The notes: a model not told the origin generated them from the sequence alone. A stretch of 64,000 nucleotides of DNA from Telopea speciosissima (GCF_018873765.1 NC_057924.1:7750001-7814000), one strand, 5' to 3'. Positions 34,901 to 45,311 are shown, counted from the stretch's first letter. Numbers and translations: made by a program.

Positions 34901-37751
34901 GACCCACGAGAAGTACAGGCTAACACAATTACTTTGAACACATATATGAACTTTTTGTTATTGGAAAAATCCCTCGCATCTTTAAGATTAACAACCTGTA
35001 CCAAGAAGGCAAGAAATAGTACAAGTTATATATGATCGTTATAAAAATAGGTGATAAATCATCAAATAAATGATCATGCAAGCAATCAAAGCAAATACCT
35101 TCCAATTCTCATTTGTTGTATACAGAAAAAGGTTGCGTATTGTGATAGATGCTAGAGGTGATGCCCTGATCAGAGAGTAAGTGAGAAATATCAAATAACA
35201 GTTCATGATGGCAAACAGGCACTACAGCTTCCATAATAAAGTATATAACTTAATCTCCACAGAGTGAGCTTCACATAACAATTTAACATAACCTTCAACG
35301 TAGTGAAAGTTTCATCAAATGCATTGATTGCATTCACAAAGTCAATTGATTAAATTTCAAAAGTGATTTACAAAAATAAAAAAAACAATTACAGAACATT
35401 TGGAAGGAGCCAAAATTCTGATATTTTGTTGTGTAGGGGGAAAATGATAATCACAGTTGTCAAGGCTCCATTTGTTTTAATGTAAAATACTGAAATTATT
35501 TTCTAGAATGTGGCGCTATATTTAGATATACAGTGTCAGTTTTAGCCAATAGCTTTTATTCTACCATTTATACGGCTGGACATAGGTTTATAAGTTGTAA
35601 ATTCCTTAACTCCACACTTTTAGATAAACGACAAGAGTTATCTAGCCGTCTCTAACTAAATAATTTATCAAAAAATATTTTCAATGTTTTATATTGAAAC
35701 AAGTAGAGCCTAACATATTATACGCAAGAAAAAGGATTAAAAGCACTAAAAGAGGAAAGAAATGCAACAATACACCAACCCAAAATGTACGAAAATGCAA
35801 TTCATGTTCCAAAAAGATATATGGTTGCCTACTAACTTAGACATAGCTTCACGAAGCTTTTATCCAAGAATTTAATAAATGATAATGGATGAAAACAAAT
35901 AATGATCTGTGTTCCAAAATGAAAATGTTCATAATCATAAATAGAGTCTATACTAGTCAATATTAACTAATAATTTGTCAGTAAGAAGAAATTACCAAGT
36001 TGCACCCCCTTGGCTATGACCACCCCCTCGAGTTTCAAGCAAAAGATTGACGGTGCCCACTTCTAAAGTCATTCCATCCGCAATCTGATATAAAAAATAA
36101 AAAGGTTAATGTCCATCACTCAGCAATAATGCCAGAAAATAAATGAGGAAAGATTATGACCTAACTTTCTACAGAAACAGAGATGAGGCTACTGATGAGT
36201 CTTTTGTTAATACCCATACACTTGAAGAACAATTAAAAAATAGCTATATTCGAAAGCCAAATTCTCACCCTACCAACATTTGGATATATTGTGTCTCACT
36301 ACTATCATCAATTAAGATTTAAATTCATGCTGAACATGCATAGCATGCCATCCTATGATGTCATTTATCATCTAAGGTACAATTCTGTGTCTACTGGGAA
36401 GTATTTATGGGTAACTCTGTATTTGCAGGCGCCCAACCATCTTTCTTTTTCCCATTTTTATTTGTTTCAATGGAGGAGGGGAAGGAGATAGCAACCATAG
36501 ACTAATCAAACAAGAAACTATTTTTGCAAGCTGGTGGGAGGTGACAATACCTCAGTGCAAACGCCCACAAACTAGATGACCTACCCACCCACCATTTGTT
36601 CACGTTCTTGATCTTTATCATCATGAAAGACAAACAAATACGAAGTATATGGAATTCACTTATGGCATCCTAACAGGCTTCGAATTTGTTAATACCACTG
36701 ACCATCGATAACCAGTTGCTAAGCTACCACTCTCTGGTTTGATATAGAGCAGAATAAAAGCATTCATCTGTACTTTCATGTAGTCGCTTGGTTTATGTGT
36801 TAAGCTTGTAAAAGATGGACAGGGCACTGATGTGAGACAATAACAAATTACTTGATGAGAAGCATCCATCCATTGAACCAGCTCAGATCAAGAATTAAAT
36901 GGGTAGAACGTTCTCAGTTCCATTAGTCCATGAGATGAACTGGACATAGTGAATGCCGTTGCATACATCTCCAACAGCTGATTAGATATTTTACCTTATC
37001 AGCAAATCCATAGCCGCCGCCCTTTCCTGAGCTAGAGGATGATTGAGTACTGCACATAACAAAAGAAAAGATAACGGAAGAAAATAGCAGGAAAGCCATT
37101 AAATGGCAATAGAGAGAGAGAGAGAGATTGCAGTCTGCACTGCCGGTTGAAATCTTAGTTGATGCCCTAAACAACTTTGCAATTGCATTACCTGCTTGAG
37201 CTCTTTCCAGCATTAGAATCCGAGCTTTCCTCCAGAACCAAATCGAGTTTATCAATTTGAACAATGATCGGTTCCGTCTGTACATTACTGACCGACGGAA
37301 TCTGAAAAACACACCAGCCAACTCAATTACAAACAAAAAAGGACATATAACAACAAGTTCTTATCCCAAATTCAATCCAATTAAACCAAATGAAATTAAA
37401 ACAACACCACAAACTAACCTTTATCTCAAGCTTCCCAACCTTCGCTATTGTCACATTCAAAGCCGGTGGCAATCCAACACTAGCATGCAAAGCATCTCCA
37501 TTTATATCTAAAAATTCCAAACACAACCACACAAGTTCTCATTAGTTCATCCCCCTTTTTTTACTTCTTATTAAATAAAATTAGGTTCTCTACAACAACA
37601 AAAAAAAAAAAAAACCAACCATTCTTTCCCTAAATTTACCTAAATTCGAAAGCTGAACGGTTCCACCCTGAAACTTGAACTGATCTCTGGAGAAAGATTT
37701 CAACCAGTACTTGAGCGTATACTCCAAAGCCCAAGAAAGTATCGACTCCAT
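25912..37751 (-). CDS. chorein_N domain protein, UHRF1BP1-like bridge-like lipid transfer protein
   Basis: Plant homologue of UHRF1BP1/SHIP164 (VPS13/ATG2-related lipid channel family; Arabidopsis relative At3g20720, from memory). It probably moves lipids at membrane contacts; the plant role is inference. Exons in transcript order: 37751-37640, 37507-37419, 37301-37192, 37049-36995, 36084-35996, 35165-35099, 34995-34933, 34742-34575, 34453-34360, 34260-34181, 34072-33997, 33579-33536, 31643-31576, 31199-31114, 30987-30830, 30734-29396, 29209-28926, 27218-27012, 26897-26741, 26216-25912. All junctions are in phase, giving 1216 aa. The N-terminus MESILSWALEYTLKYWLKSF plus DQFKFQGGTVQLSNLDINGD is the chorein motif. 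Other family blocks are RVFFGGERFLEGISGEA, FLADGIVVNPG, RLHIENLFF, GVACQQYLSNTSVEQLFFVL, SIELKDWLFALEGAQEM and LLCKSEVDSMGRIAAGILR. The C-terminus is a coiled coil (SLESTVASLETAISDSQAKC, then INEKLESMQALLMQLRTQL). The ATG at 37751 begins the conserved domain. Intron 12 contains SINE and LINE insertions. Confidence 0.93.
27619..27725. mobile_element. hAT-like MITE, 107 bp, 8-bp TSD
   Basis: Ends CATAGTTGTCAAGGC and GACGCCGTGAAAACTATG, with core GCCTAGGCGTCTTGGGCACC, GTGTCGCCTTGATTTTGGAC and CCTCTCCAACACC. It is flanked by the perfect duplication TGAGGATG (27611-27618, 27726-27733). It lies in intron 17 of the UHRF1BP1-like gene and has the same core as the elements at 18272 and 60906. Confidence 0.88.
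28263..28720 (-). repeat. dispersed repeat fragment, reverse orientation, intron 17
   Basis: GGGGGTATGTAGGATGAACC, GTAGGTTCAGATTACACACC are the inverse of the edge near 19960-20005 in FIE intron 6 (GTGTGTAACCTGAACCTAGG, GTTCATCCTACC). The remainder is rich in short words such as GACCTG and GATCAG shared loosely with the other intronic repeats. Confidence 0.4.
31956..32118 (+). mobile_element. Au-type SINE, near full length, intron 12
   Basis: Pol III A box TTGGCGCAATGGTAAAG, Au body GCTCCATTGTGACCTGGAGG, B box GGGTTCGAATCTAG, then AACAGCCTCTC, GGGTAAGGCTGTGTACATAT, CCCTTCCCAGATCCCACCGC and the terminal TCGTGCACTGGATACGCC. These are the canonical Au blocks in order. It sits directly beside an RTE LINE fragment inside intron 12 of the UHRF1BP1-like gene. 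No clean target duplication is seen because the flanks are simple TTA repeats. Confidence 0.88.
32135..33455 (+). pseudogene. RTE-clade LINE, 3' portion of the reverse transcriptase ORF, with (GTT)n tail
   Basis: The translation in shifting frames shows LADDIILVDETKKG (the YADD catalytic box, altered to LADD), LETRGFKISRTKTEYMMCNF, YFIYLGSIINKEGDIEDDVS, then after an unrelated stretch (about 32516-32730) RTVVRPAMMYGAECW-like and LRESRLRWYGHIQRRPRDAP. The 3' end is CCCCATTAAGTTGGGATAAG, GCTGAGTTTGTTGTTGTTGT. The short trinucleotide tail rather than poly(A) is characteristic of RTE. Internal stops show it is dead. It lies sense-plus in an intron of the minus-strand gene. Confidence 0.8.
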
Positions 37752-39360
37752 CTCTAGCTCATCACACCCAATCGAAGCTTCTCCACAAACTCATTGAACC
37801 CTAACAGTTCCGATTAAACTCTAAAAACATTTATCTCCCTTCAGATCCACAAGAACAGTAGCTCTAAATCAACAATGAAGAAATGAAACTAGAAAAAACC
37901 AGAAATCAAAAATCGGCATTTCGCTTCGTTTGCATGATTTCCGGTAATTTCAGGAGGGAATGCGTTAGGATCGCACCAAGGTAAAGTGGTGAACCATGTG
38001 CGAAGGACGGCGAAAGGGGGGGTTTCGTTCGTACATTAGCACGTGCGAGAGAATGGTGCATTGGATCTCTCGGTGAGTGTCAGAACTCAGAAGATGTAGA
38101 CGATATGAAGAGAGAGGGATTTGTCGGTTCGTTTGGTCTTTGGTGATTCTTGGGAAGTGAAAAAGGTTTAGATGTTACTTTACGACATGAACTATCTTTT
38201 ATCTTCCAAAATATTTAAATGATTTTTAATAACTGGCATATAGTGGGATACCATTAACTATGTCAGCTATTATTGATAGGTCTTCTTTCCCTTGGAAAGC
38301 GACTTAGGATTGGAATTTTGGTGGGAGATCCTTCCACAAGTTCCGCTATGATTGAAATGAAAATATATTCGGAAGCATATTGGTGTCAAACCGTCGGTTC
38401 GGCACGGTTTCGATCGAGCTGAATCGAAAACCAAATCATTAAGAAACTTTGGTTTTGGTTTTAGTTCGCGATTTCGATTTATTTTGCATTTTATATATCG
38501 GATTAATACCAATTTAGATTGATTTGTTTTTTATTTGAATTACAATGAAGTTTTGCATTCATAACTTATAATGATGAAAGATTCGATAAATTCACTTTTA
38601 ATTCATTTTTTTCAAGTCAAACAAGTAAATTACCAAGAATAGGAATATGACACTTGACCATGCATTACTTTACAAATTGATGGGTTCCTTCAATTAACGA
38701 TTGATTGAGATCATGAACAGCAAAAACAATCCTTCGGTCCTCCCACTCAATGGTTCAAAACCCTAATTATCACAAGGTAGACAATGTGGAAGAGGAGAGA
38801 GAAAGATATGTGTGAGGGATCACATACCAAGTAGTAGGATCATAGAGTGTGTGTGTGTGTGAGGATTGAAATCCTCTCCCACGCGGGACGATGTCTAGCA
38901 CACATCGTCCGGTTGGGGAGGCCTCGATCCACATGCCACTGCACCGGGATGTGTGCGGTGGTGTGGATCAAAGCCCCCCAGCCGCACGATATGCATTGGA
39001 CACCGTCCGACGCACAAGTGCGCTGGAGAGGATCTCGGTCCGTGTGTGTGAGCTAATAGCCTCCATGCCTCCACCCGTGGTTGTATATTTATACATTGAG
39101 AACCCTAATATGTAAATGGATCACATGCCAAAGGGTAGGATCATATTGGGTGATCCAATTAAGATTTACTTAGTTGTGTCAAAATCAACATGTATAAATA
39201 AAAGTAATTATTTAAAAATCTCACTTTAAGGAGTTACAATATTATTATTTTTTTTTGTGAGAAAATAAAATATATTAATGAAAAGATAGGAGAGTCTATA
39301 CAATATTGTGATGAAGAACAACTTGTTCTTTATGAACTGTTACATATTTAGTTATTAAAT
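37752..39360. promoter_or_regulatory. upstream region of the UHRF1BP1-like gene and spacer to the mtACP element
   Basis: The presumed 5' leader and promoter of the minus-strand gene occupy 37752 to about 38170. Beyond that lie a short stretch of the TCGGTTTTGG-type dispersed repeat (38385-38480), the GC-rich MITE at 38861-39052 and AT-rich sequence. No gene is seen. Confidence 0.45.
38861..39052. mobile_element. GC-rich MITE with inverted ends
   Basis: A GC-rich block embedded in AT-rich DNA. The left end AATCCTCTCCCACGCGGGAC and the right end GCACAAGTGCGCTGGAGAGG with ATC are inverted with mismatches. ACGATGTCTAGCAC and GACACCGTCCGACG also roughly pair. It is preceded by a (GT)n run at 38848-38860. 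No coding capacity. Confidence 0.5.
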
Positions 39361-39635
39361 GGAAAATTTACACATACCACCATTGAGGTTTGACAAAAGG
39401 ATATTTTCACCCTTCAGTTTTGAAAAATTCTACGTACCCCCCTGAGGTTTGCAAATAATAACAAATAAGCCCATTCCGTCAGTTCATGACTAACACTGTT
39501 AAAAATTAGACTTGAACTAACGGAATTGCCCTTACAAGAAAGAAAAAAAAAAAAAAAAAAAAACACCTGCAACTCATCTTCCCCAATCGATTTTGGGGAA
39601 GATGGGTTGCAGATTTCAAAACCCCTTCAACCCTT
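39361..39635 (+). repeat. left terminal inverted repeat of the mtACP element
   Basis: Shared landmarks with the right arm (inverted) are TTTACACATACCACC, GAGGTTTGAC, AGGATATTTTCACCC, TTCTACGTACCCCCCTGAGG, AACAAATAAGCCCATTCCGT, CAGTTCATGA, GGAATTGCCCTTACAA, an A-rich run, CACCTGCAACTCATCTTCCC and TTTCAAAACCC. Confidence 0.88.
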
Positions 39636-39828
39636 TCAACGTCTGATGTCATTCTGCCTTTCCCTCTCTTGGATTCCAGTCAAGAATCGGTCGGGTTGGG
39701 TATCAAAACTTTGATGCGCAAAAGGGTTTTGATTTGGGATTTTTTCCCAATTTGAAACCCTAAATTCCTTAAGGGGGTCAAGATCAAGGGCGTGAACGAG
39801 AGCGAGAGCCAGAGAGAGCGAGAGAGAG

Positions 39829-40209
39829 ATGGCTCTGAGAGTTGCGATTCTCCGCCACATTCGAGTCCCAGTTCAAACTGCGGCACTAGATCGATTGGGA
39901 TCTCAGGCATGGAATCTCTGCAACTCCATTCGGTCGATGTCATCCCATGGAGACAATCATCTCGAGAGGGAAGAAGTGATCAAGAGAGTTCTCGATGTTG
40001 TCAAGTGCTTCCCCAAGGTCGATCCTTCTAAGGTTACCCCTGATGTCCATTTCGAGAAAGATCTAGGCTTGGATAGCTTGGATACTGTTGAAATTGTAAT
40101 GGCTTTAGAGGAGGAGTTCAAGCTAGAGATTCCAGATAAGGAGGCTAATAAAATTAATTCCTGCCCCCTCGCTATTGAGTATATTGCAAACCATTCAATG
40201 GCTTGCTAG
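39829..40209 (+). CDS. mtACP2: mitochondrial acyl carrier protein (mtACP2-like), intronless, transposon-borne
   Basis: Carries acyl intermediates on a 4'-phosphopantetheine arm in mitochondrial fatty acid synthesis, which supplies octanoate for lipoate; ACPs are also complex I-associated (family knowledge). A single open frame of 126 aa, the usual mtACP2 length. Residues 1 to about 37 are an Arg-rich, acid-poor mitochondrial presequence (MALRVAILRHIRVPVQTAAL). The carrier domain follows: EREEVIKRVLDVVKCF, DVHFEKDLGLDSLDTVEIVM with the modifiable Ser83, then EEEFKLEIPDKEANKI and AIEYIA. The ATG follows a GAGAGA-rich leader. An AAACCCTA telo-box-like word lies at about 39757. No introns, no stops and no lost key residue. 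It lies wholly inside the Mutator-like element at 39361-40677, so it is probably a captured or retro-derived copy. Transcription would depend on leader sequence carried with it. Confidence 0.93.
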   Translation: MALRVAILRHIRVPVQTAALDRLGSQAWNLCNSIRSMSSHGDNHLEREEVIKRVLDVVKCFPKVDPSKVTPDVHFEKDLGLDSLDTVEIVMALEEEFKLEIPDKEANKINSCPLAIEYIANHSMAC

Positions 40210-40410
40210 TTCTAGGTTATTGTGTCCAGAATGTAATGATTGGATCATCCGTTTTTGCTCAACTTTGTTGAGTAGTTGTAGGAATCTGATATTCGTGGTG
40301 GATAGAAAAATAATTTTGATCCATTTGATATTGTAAGTCATTGTTGATAAACTATATATTTTCTTGGATTTCTCATGTTTCAAGCTAAAACACTTTTGAT
40401 AAATTCCTTA

Positions 40411-40677
40411 AGAGTTGAAAGGGTTTTGAAACCTGCAACTCATTTTCCCCAAAATCGATTGGGGAAGATGAGTTGCAGGTGTTTATTTTATTTTATTTTT
40501 TTGTAAGGGCAATTCCATCAGTTCACCTCTTATTTTTAACACTGTTAATCATGAACTGACGGAATGGGCTTATTTGTTACCATTTACAAACCTCAGGGGG
40601 GTACGTAGAATTTTCCAAAACTGGGGGGTGAAAATATCCTTTCGTCAAACCTCAGGGGTGGTATGTGTAAATTTCCC
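40411..40677 (-). repeat. right terminal inverted repeat of the mtACP element
   Basis: Inverse of 39361-39635. Differences include a TTTATTTTATTTTATTTTTT run in place of the left arm's poly(A) run and scattered substitutions. The outer end is followed directly by TTATAAAAT. Confidence 0.88.
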
Positions 40678-40686
40678 TTATAAAAT

Positions 40687-42089
40687 TTGTAAAACTATAA
40701 ACATATATGTTCTGTGGACAATTGATTGGAATGCCTCTGGTTCCATCAGCTGCTTGAGTTACAATTATTTACCAATAAGCACATGCACTCATAAATGGGA
40801 ATAACTAAAACCCCTCTAAAGTGATAGAAATAATTATGTTAAAGTCCTTCCACTCAACAATATCACATAATGGACTTTTGGGTATGGAACATGAACATCG
40901 TCAAAAACCCTACTTTGTCGTATCAGCTTTATCAGAGAATCTTGGGCACAGGTTGGACATAAATCTTTTGACAAATAATTTTCAAACATGATTAATAAAT
41001 AAATAATAATATGTTTAAAAAAAAAACATTTGTAAATTCTTTACAAAATTGACATAGAGCTCAAATTTCGTCTAATCACAATTGAACAACCTTCTCAAGA
41101 CATTTGTAAATTCTCTACAAAACTGCCATTGAACTCGAATTTCGAGTAATCATAGTTGAACAACCCTCTCAGGATATTCACCCATAGTCGGGAGTGTATT
41201 CCAAGTCGTGCATCTCATCCATTCACAAATGAACAATACATATCCAATCCATTGACATTTAGCCAGTATAGGCATCAACCTTTAGTACACCAAAACATAC
41301 AAATGCCTTGCCACAACGATAAAGACTTCTTAGGTATGGGGACCAACAACTATCATAGAGAATTGTGTTATTTAAAACAACGGATGGTATTCTAAGCAAG
41401 ATTTAATTCTTAGGTGATCCAGTTCGATACACGTACAATATGAATACTCACAATTATATTTTAGAATCATATTCATATTCATATTCCGAAAGATACGTGA
41501 CAATCACATGAAGAAAAACCCTAATTATATTAACCTCATTGGAAAAAACTATATGTCATAACAAAAGGGCAAAAAAGTAAGATTACAGATTATTTGACAC
41601 ATTGATGGTATCAACAAGAAAATCCATTTCTTAAATGTTATGTTTCAATAATTTTTTATATTTCTAATTTCACCCATTGATATTATAGTGACGATATGTA
41701 TTTCCTCTCCTCCATTGATCGGCCGCAACAGCCACTCGCAATGGGAAAGAGAGAAAACAATAAGAAGAGAATAAACCAAATACAAAATTAACATATCCTT
41801 TTTCTAGGTCAAAACATTTCTCCACATGTGAGAAGAAGTTTTTGGAGGTGATAGTATGGGTAAAGTTGAAAATATGAAAAAAGATATCCCCAATATAATA
41901 TATCAAATGTGAGGTATTCTATACGTAGTTTCTTTAAATATTAGGTACGTCAAGTATACTTGCCCAAAATATTTAGCTACTCTAATCTTATATCTTCACA
42001 TTCTATAATAGAACAATTATCATGTTTATTATGTTAAAGAAAAGCATATTGATGGTGTTTATATTATTTTATTTATTTATTTATTTATT
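40687..42089. other. intergenic, AT-rich, no gene recognised
   Basis: No reading frame with a recognisable domain. It contains a 74-bp tandem duplication (41027-41174) and short AT-rich repeats. Confidence 0.5.
41027..41174 (+). repeat. 74-bp tandem duplication
   Basis: CATTTGTAAATTCT at 41027 and again at 41101 starts two adjacent 74-bp units. Both continue through ACAAAA(C/T)TG, GAACTCGAATTTCG-like text and AGTTGAACAACC, with about ten differences. Confidence 0.8.
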
Positions 42090-42278
42090 GGGGAAAGGAA
42101 CGTTAACCAGTCGCTAGATGCGGCGCGTAACTACACCTAGACACAATCTAATGCAAAAAGACCGATGCAACCCCTAGAAAGACGGAAAGAACCAAAGGTG
42201 CGTCGATCTTTTTGTGTTGGATTGTGTCTGGGTGCAGGTACATATCGAGATACAACACCAATTAGCGTTCTTTATCCC
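42090..42278. mobile_element. MITE of the GGGAAAGAACGCTACC family
   Basis: Left end GGGGAAAGGAACGTTAACC, right end TAGCGTTCTTTATCCC. Internally, CACCTAGACACAATCTAATG is inverted near CATTGGATTGTGTCTGGGTG-like text, and AAAAAGACCGATGC against GCGTCGATCTTTTT. It is preceded by (TTTA)n. Confidence 0.65.
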
Positions 42279-42420
42279 TTATTTATTTTAGGTAGTAGTT
42301 GAGCTATTGGACAAGGCAATGGAGGATTACAAATCATATTTTCTTGTTATAAGTATTTTAGACCATGTAGTGTTTTTTATTTTGGGGTAGAGGACCTATG
42401 TAGTGTTGAGTCCAAATCAG

Positions 42421-43400
42421 TTTTTTTTTATTTTTTGGTGGAAAAAGAAAAAAGGCATAAATTAAAGGATTAGCAAACTGTTTACATCATCAGGGCCATA
42501 CAAAAAGAGCTGATGATATTTCACAGCTTACCTAGCAAAGTTAGTTATCCAAAACAAGATATAACTATCCTTAATTACAAAAAGCTAGAGGTATATTGTC
42601 TTTGAGAAATCCATTAAGATCAATCAACAAAGGCACCATCTCCCACGACCATGGGCAATTGGATGGTTGTGGGAGATGCTGAAGAAGCTCCTTTGTTGAA
42701 ACCCAATCTTCCTTGATCTTAATCCCCCTGGATGATGCATGTTGTAGACCAAAAAGTAAGGCAGTTGCTACCGGCTCCAAGTCAAAATACGCCATCAAAA
42801 AACCTGCATGAGCTGCGACTAACTGGCCCTGAAACACTACACAAAAAGCCCAACCCGAGGAGTCTATGCCTAGGTGGAAGATTCCTGCACAAATCAACAG
42901 AGGAACATCAGAGTAAGGTAAAGCTAAAGCAGTAATGGAAGCCGGTATATCAGTAGCCATGAATGTGTCTGTACTAATTTCATTAAGAGTAGGGGAATTG
43001 AGCCTAAGATCAGTAATCCAGGTATTGATTTGAGTCAATGTTTTAATAGGATCAGCCTTAGCATTCCCTACAACAACCCTATTTCTTGAATCCCAAATAA
43101 AATAGCAAGTTATAATGAATACAGATAAAAACCAAGTGAGAGATTGATATCCAAGATAACTTTGAGAAAGAAAAGAAGTGCAAAAAACTTCCAAAGAATG
43201 ATAAGAAAACTGTTCAGTTCTCAAACCCAAAGGGCCCGCTGCACAAATGTGCTTAGTCCAATTGCATGCCAGGAGAATATGCCAAATCGATTCTATAGCA
43301 TTCCCACAAATTAAACAACCAGAGTCGACTAGACTCCACTTCGCAATGATCTCGTGAGTAGGGATACCTGTATGTAAAACACGTCAAAAAAATATTTTAA
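42421..43400 (-). pseudogene. L1-type LINE remnant, zf-RVT and RNase H-like domain
   Basis: A minus-strand open frame (42571-43230) ends in an RNase H-like domain of the plant L1 type: ICAGIFHLGIDSSGWAFCVV, then VAAHAGF, then EPVATALLFGLQHASSRGIK and EDWVSTKELLQHL. Upstream in another frame lies zf-RVT text (CLICGNAIESIWHILLACNW). The T-run at 42421-42430 on the plus strand is its poly(A) tail. The reverse transcriptase core and endonuclease are gone. The ORF start methionine is arbitrary. Confidence 0.75.
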
Positions 43401-44300
43401 ACCTAGGATGTATTGACAACTTCTATAAAAATTGCCACTATTTGAATTGAAAAGTGCGGAAGAGGTATTAAGCAATTGAACATGATTCAATAAGTCCAAA
43501 TCAATTGAACATGACACTTGAACACATAAAGTGGCCCAAATCCATATGTCGCATTTGTAAGTCCAAAAGCATAAGCCAACCAAAAGACTTTAGTAATAAT
43601 GTGCTTTTACATAAAGTTATGAATTCCATATCTCTTTATTTCTTTCATAGTGCAAACAATAATATCACATTATAGATGTCACTCTATCTTCTATCAAATT
43701 TTGAGTTAAAAAGTGGAGTTGTGGTTGTTGCAAAAGTATTGGACCTTGAATATCAATATAATTAGGGTTTCTTATATAGGTGAGCAAGTCTAAGTTCCAT
43801 AGAGTTACATGTCTGGTTAGGTGTGGTCCAAATTTTAGTGAAAAGTAGGCCCCACTTCTCTCTACATAAGTTTGTAAAAGAACAAAATTCAACGGTTCAG
43901 ATTTGCTCAATTGACATGCAATATGGTAGAAACAAGGGTGTTGGAGTTGCACTCCAATCTACCTTTTTGGACTTCATCTATTCTGCCCCATTGTATATCA
44001 TATGGTGGGCAAAATAACAAAATTCTACAATAAGTTAATTAACTAGATAAATAGTTTTTTTTTAGCCAAATGACATTTGAGTTTGGAGAAGGGGATGGTG
44101 TAGGCTTTTCTATTCATTTTTATATGGTATATAATACAATCTATGTGGAGGGTTCTTCATATTGCCGGCGTAGGAAGAATCTCCCATGCCACATAAATGA
44201 TAGGATGTAAGAAAATATTATCATGGAGGACCACAATGATGAGAGAAGAGAGAGAAAATAAATAAAAGGAAGGGAAAAAGAAGGTTGTCAAGTTGTGTGG
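43401..44300. other. intergenic, no gene recognised
   Basis: AT-rich sequence with short unrecognised reading frames on both strands. No transposon ends found. Confidence 0.4.
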
Positions 44301-44308
44301 GAATCCGA

Positions 44309-44439
44309 ATCAGCTACCCACATGGGGATGGGTGGGGACAGATCTGAACCCCCCACAGGGTGGGGACAGATCTGAACCCCCCACACCCCCATGGAGGGTT
44401 CAGATCTGTCCCCACCCATCCCCATGTGGATAGCTGATC
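44309..44439. repeat. near-perfect 42-bp-arm hairpin
   Basis: Arms 44309-44350 and 44398-44439 are inverted with a single mismatch (ATCAGCTACCCACATGGGG against CCCCATGTGGATAGCTGAT, continuing through GGGTGGGGACAGATCTGAACC). The loop contains a third, directly repeated partial copy of the arm (TGGGGACAGATCTGAACCCC, about 44360-44382). Probably a young foldback element. Confidence 0.85.
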
Positions 44440-44446
44440 TGAACTC

Positions 44447-44522
44447 GTCGTGTGGCCCCTGGACCAATGGGAGTGTGTTGGCTCAGGGCCCTCCTTGTGT
44501 CTGGGCGTAGGGGCCACACGAC
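44447..44522. mobile_element. short GC-rich foldback element
   Basis: GTCGTGTGGCCCCT (44447-44460) and AGGGGCCACACGAC (44509-44522) are perfect 14-bp inverted ends. The core, with ACCAATGGGAGTGTG and TTGTGTCTGGGCGTAGG, resembles the elements at 9750 and 53965. It abuts the larger hairpin. Confidence 0.7.
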
Positions 44523-44738
44523 CTGGCAATGATCTCTTGTCCAGGAAGAGGATGACTCTTTGATAGTAAATACAAGGATAGGGATTCCAAGTGATATGAC
44601 AAAATTCTGCTGCACTTGAAACCTTACTGTTTCTAAAACAAATGCAGGTCTTACAAGGATTATGAAACAAAATGTGTGTGTGTGTGTGTGGGGGAGGGGG
44701 GGACAACTATTCAAGCAAAGGATGTTTCACATGTATTA

Positions 44739-44927
44739 GGGAAAGAGAACGCTACCCGATCGCGTGCGGCATGCGGCTTCTGCACCTAGACACAAGGCCA
44801 AGTGAAATAACCGTCGTGCCATCAGGGATTTTCACCTTTCTATGGGGGCACGTCGTCATTTCATGTGGCTCTATGTCTAGGCGCAGGACCTGTGTGCCAC
44901 ACGTGACTAGGTAGTGTTCTTTTCCCC
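44739..44927. mobile_element. MITE in unit 1 of the tandem duplication
   Basis: Left end GGGAAAGAGAACGCTACC, right end GGTAGTGTTCTTTTCCCC, inverted with mismatches. Core: CACCTAGACACAAGGCC inverted with TATGTCTAGGCGCAGGAC, and GTGCGGCATGCGG. No coding capacity. Same family as 42090-42278. Confidence 0.8.
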
Positions 44928-45311
44928 ATTATTTATAGATCTTAAGCTTCTTCATTCCTTTAGGCAAGCTTTGAGTGTAGTCTTTTCTCCATGTTAGTAG
45001 GTTTGAAAATGTGTATATGACAATATGTATCCGTTCTATTTTTTAAATAGGCATTGAGCTACCCTCATTAAGGATTTTGGGAGTCCTCTTTCTCTCAAGA
45101 TCTGCTAAAGATTGTATCTTTTTGTCCTACGAGGGTTAATAAAATCCTCCCTTCGTGGGGTTATTCGCATATAAAAATAAAAAATAAAAAAAATCTTCTG
45201 TTTAGCCATATTTAAGGTTTTAGTGCACAATAGCGATGACAACATCTGTTGTCATGATTCCAACATGGATATAATTCAACTATTCAAGCAAAGGATGTTT
45301 CACATGTATTA

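Larger units (their letters stand above)
39361..40677 (+). mobile_element. Pack-MULE-like element carrying a complete mtACP gene
   Basis: A 1317-bp element with inverted arms of about 265-275 bp (39361-39635 and 40411-40677), roughly 90% alike by eye, starting GGAAAATTTACACATACC and ending GGTATGTGTAAATTTCCC. It is flanked by TTATTAAAT (39352-39360) and TTATAAAAT (40678-40686), 8 of 9 bases matching, the Mutator target-duplication length. There is no transposase. The whole interior is the mtACP gene with its own leader and trailer. Each arm also contains a small internal palindrome, CTTCCCCAATCGATT followed by TTGGGGAAG. Confidence 0.85.

Noticed and set aside
42571-43230. 220-codon open frame as a genuine RNase H-like host gene
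   Set aside because: It continues upstream in another frame into zf-RVT text and ends near a poly(A) tail, so it is a LINE remnant.
44314-44706. Minus-strand proline/histidine-rich frames of 104-130 codons
   Set aside because: They read through the hairpins and the (GT)n repeat, with no domain or homology expected.
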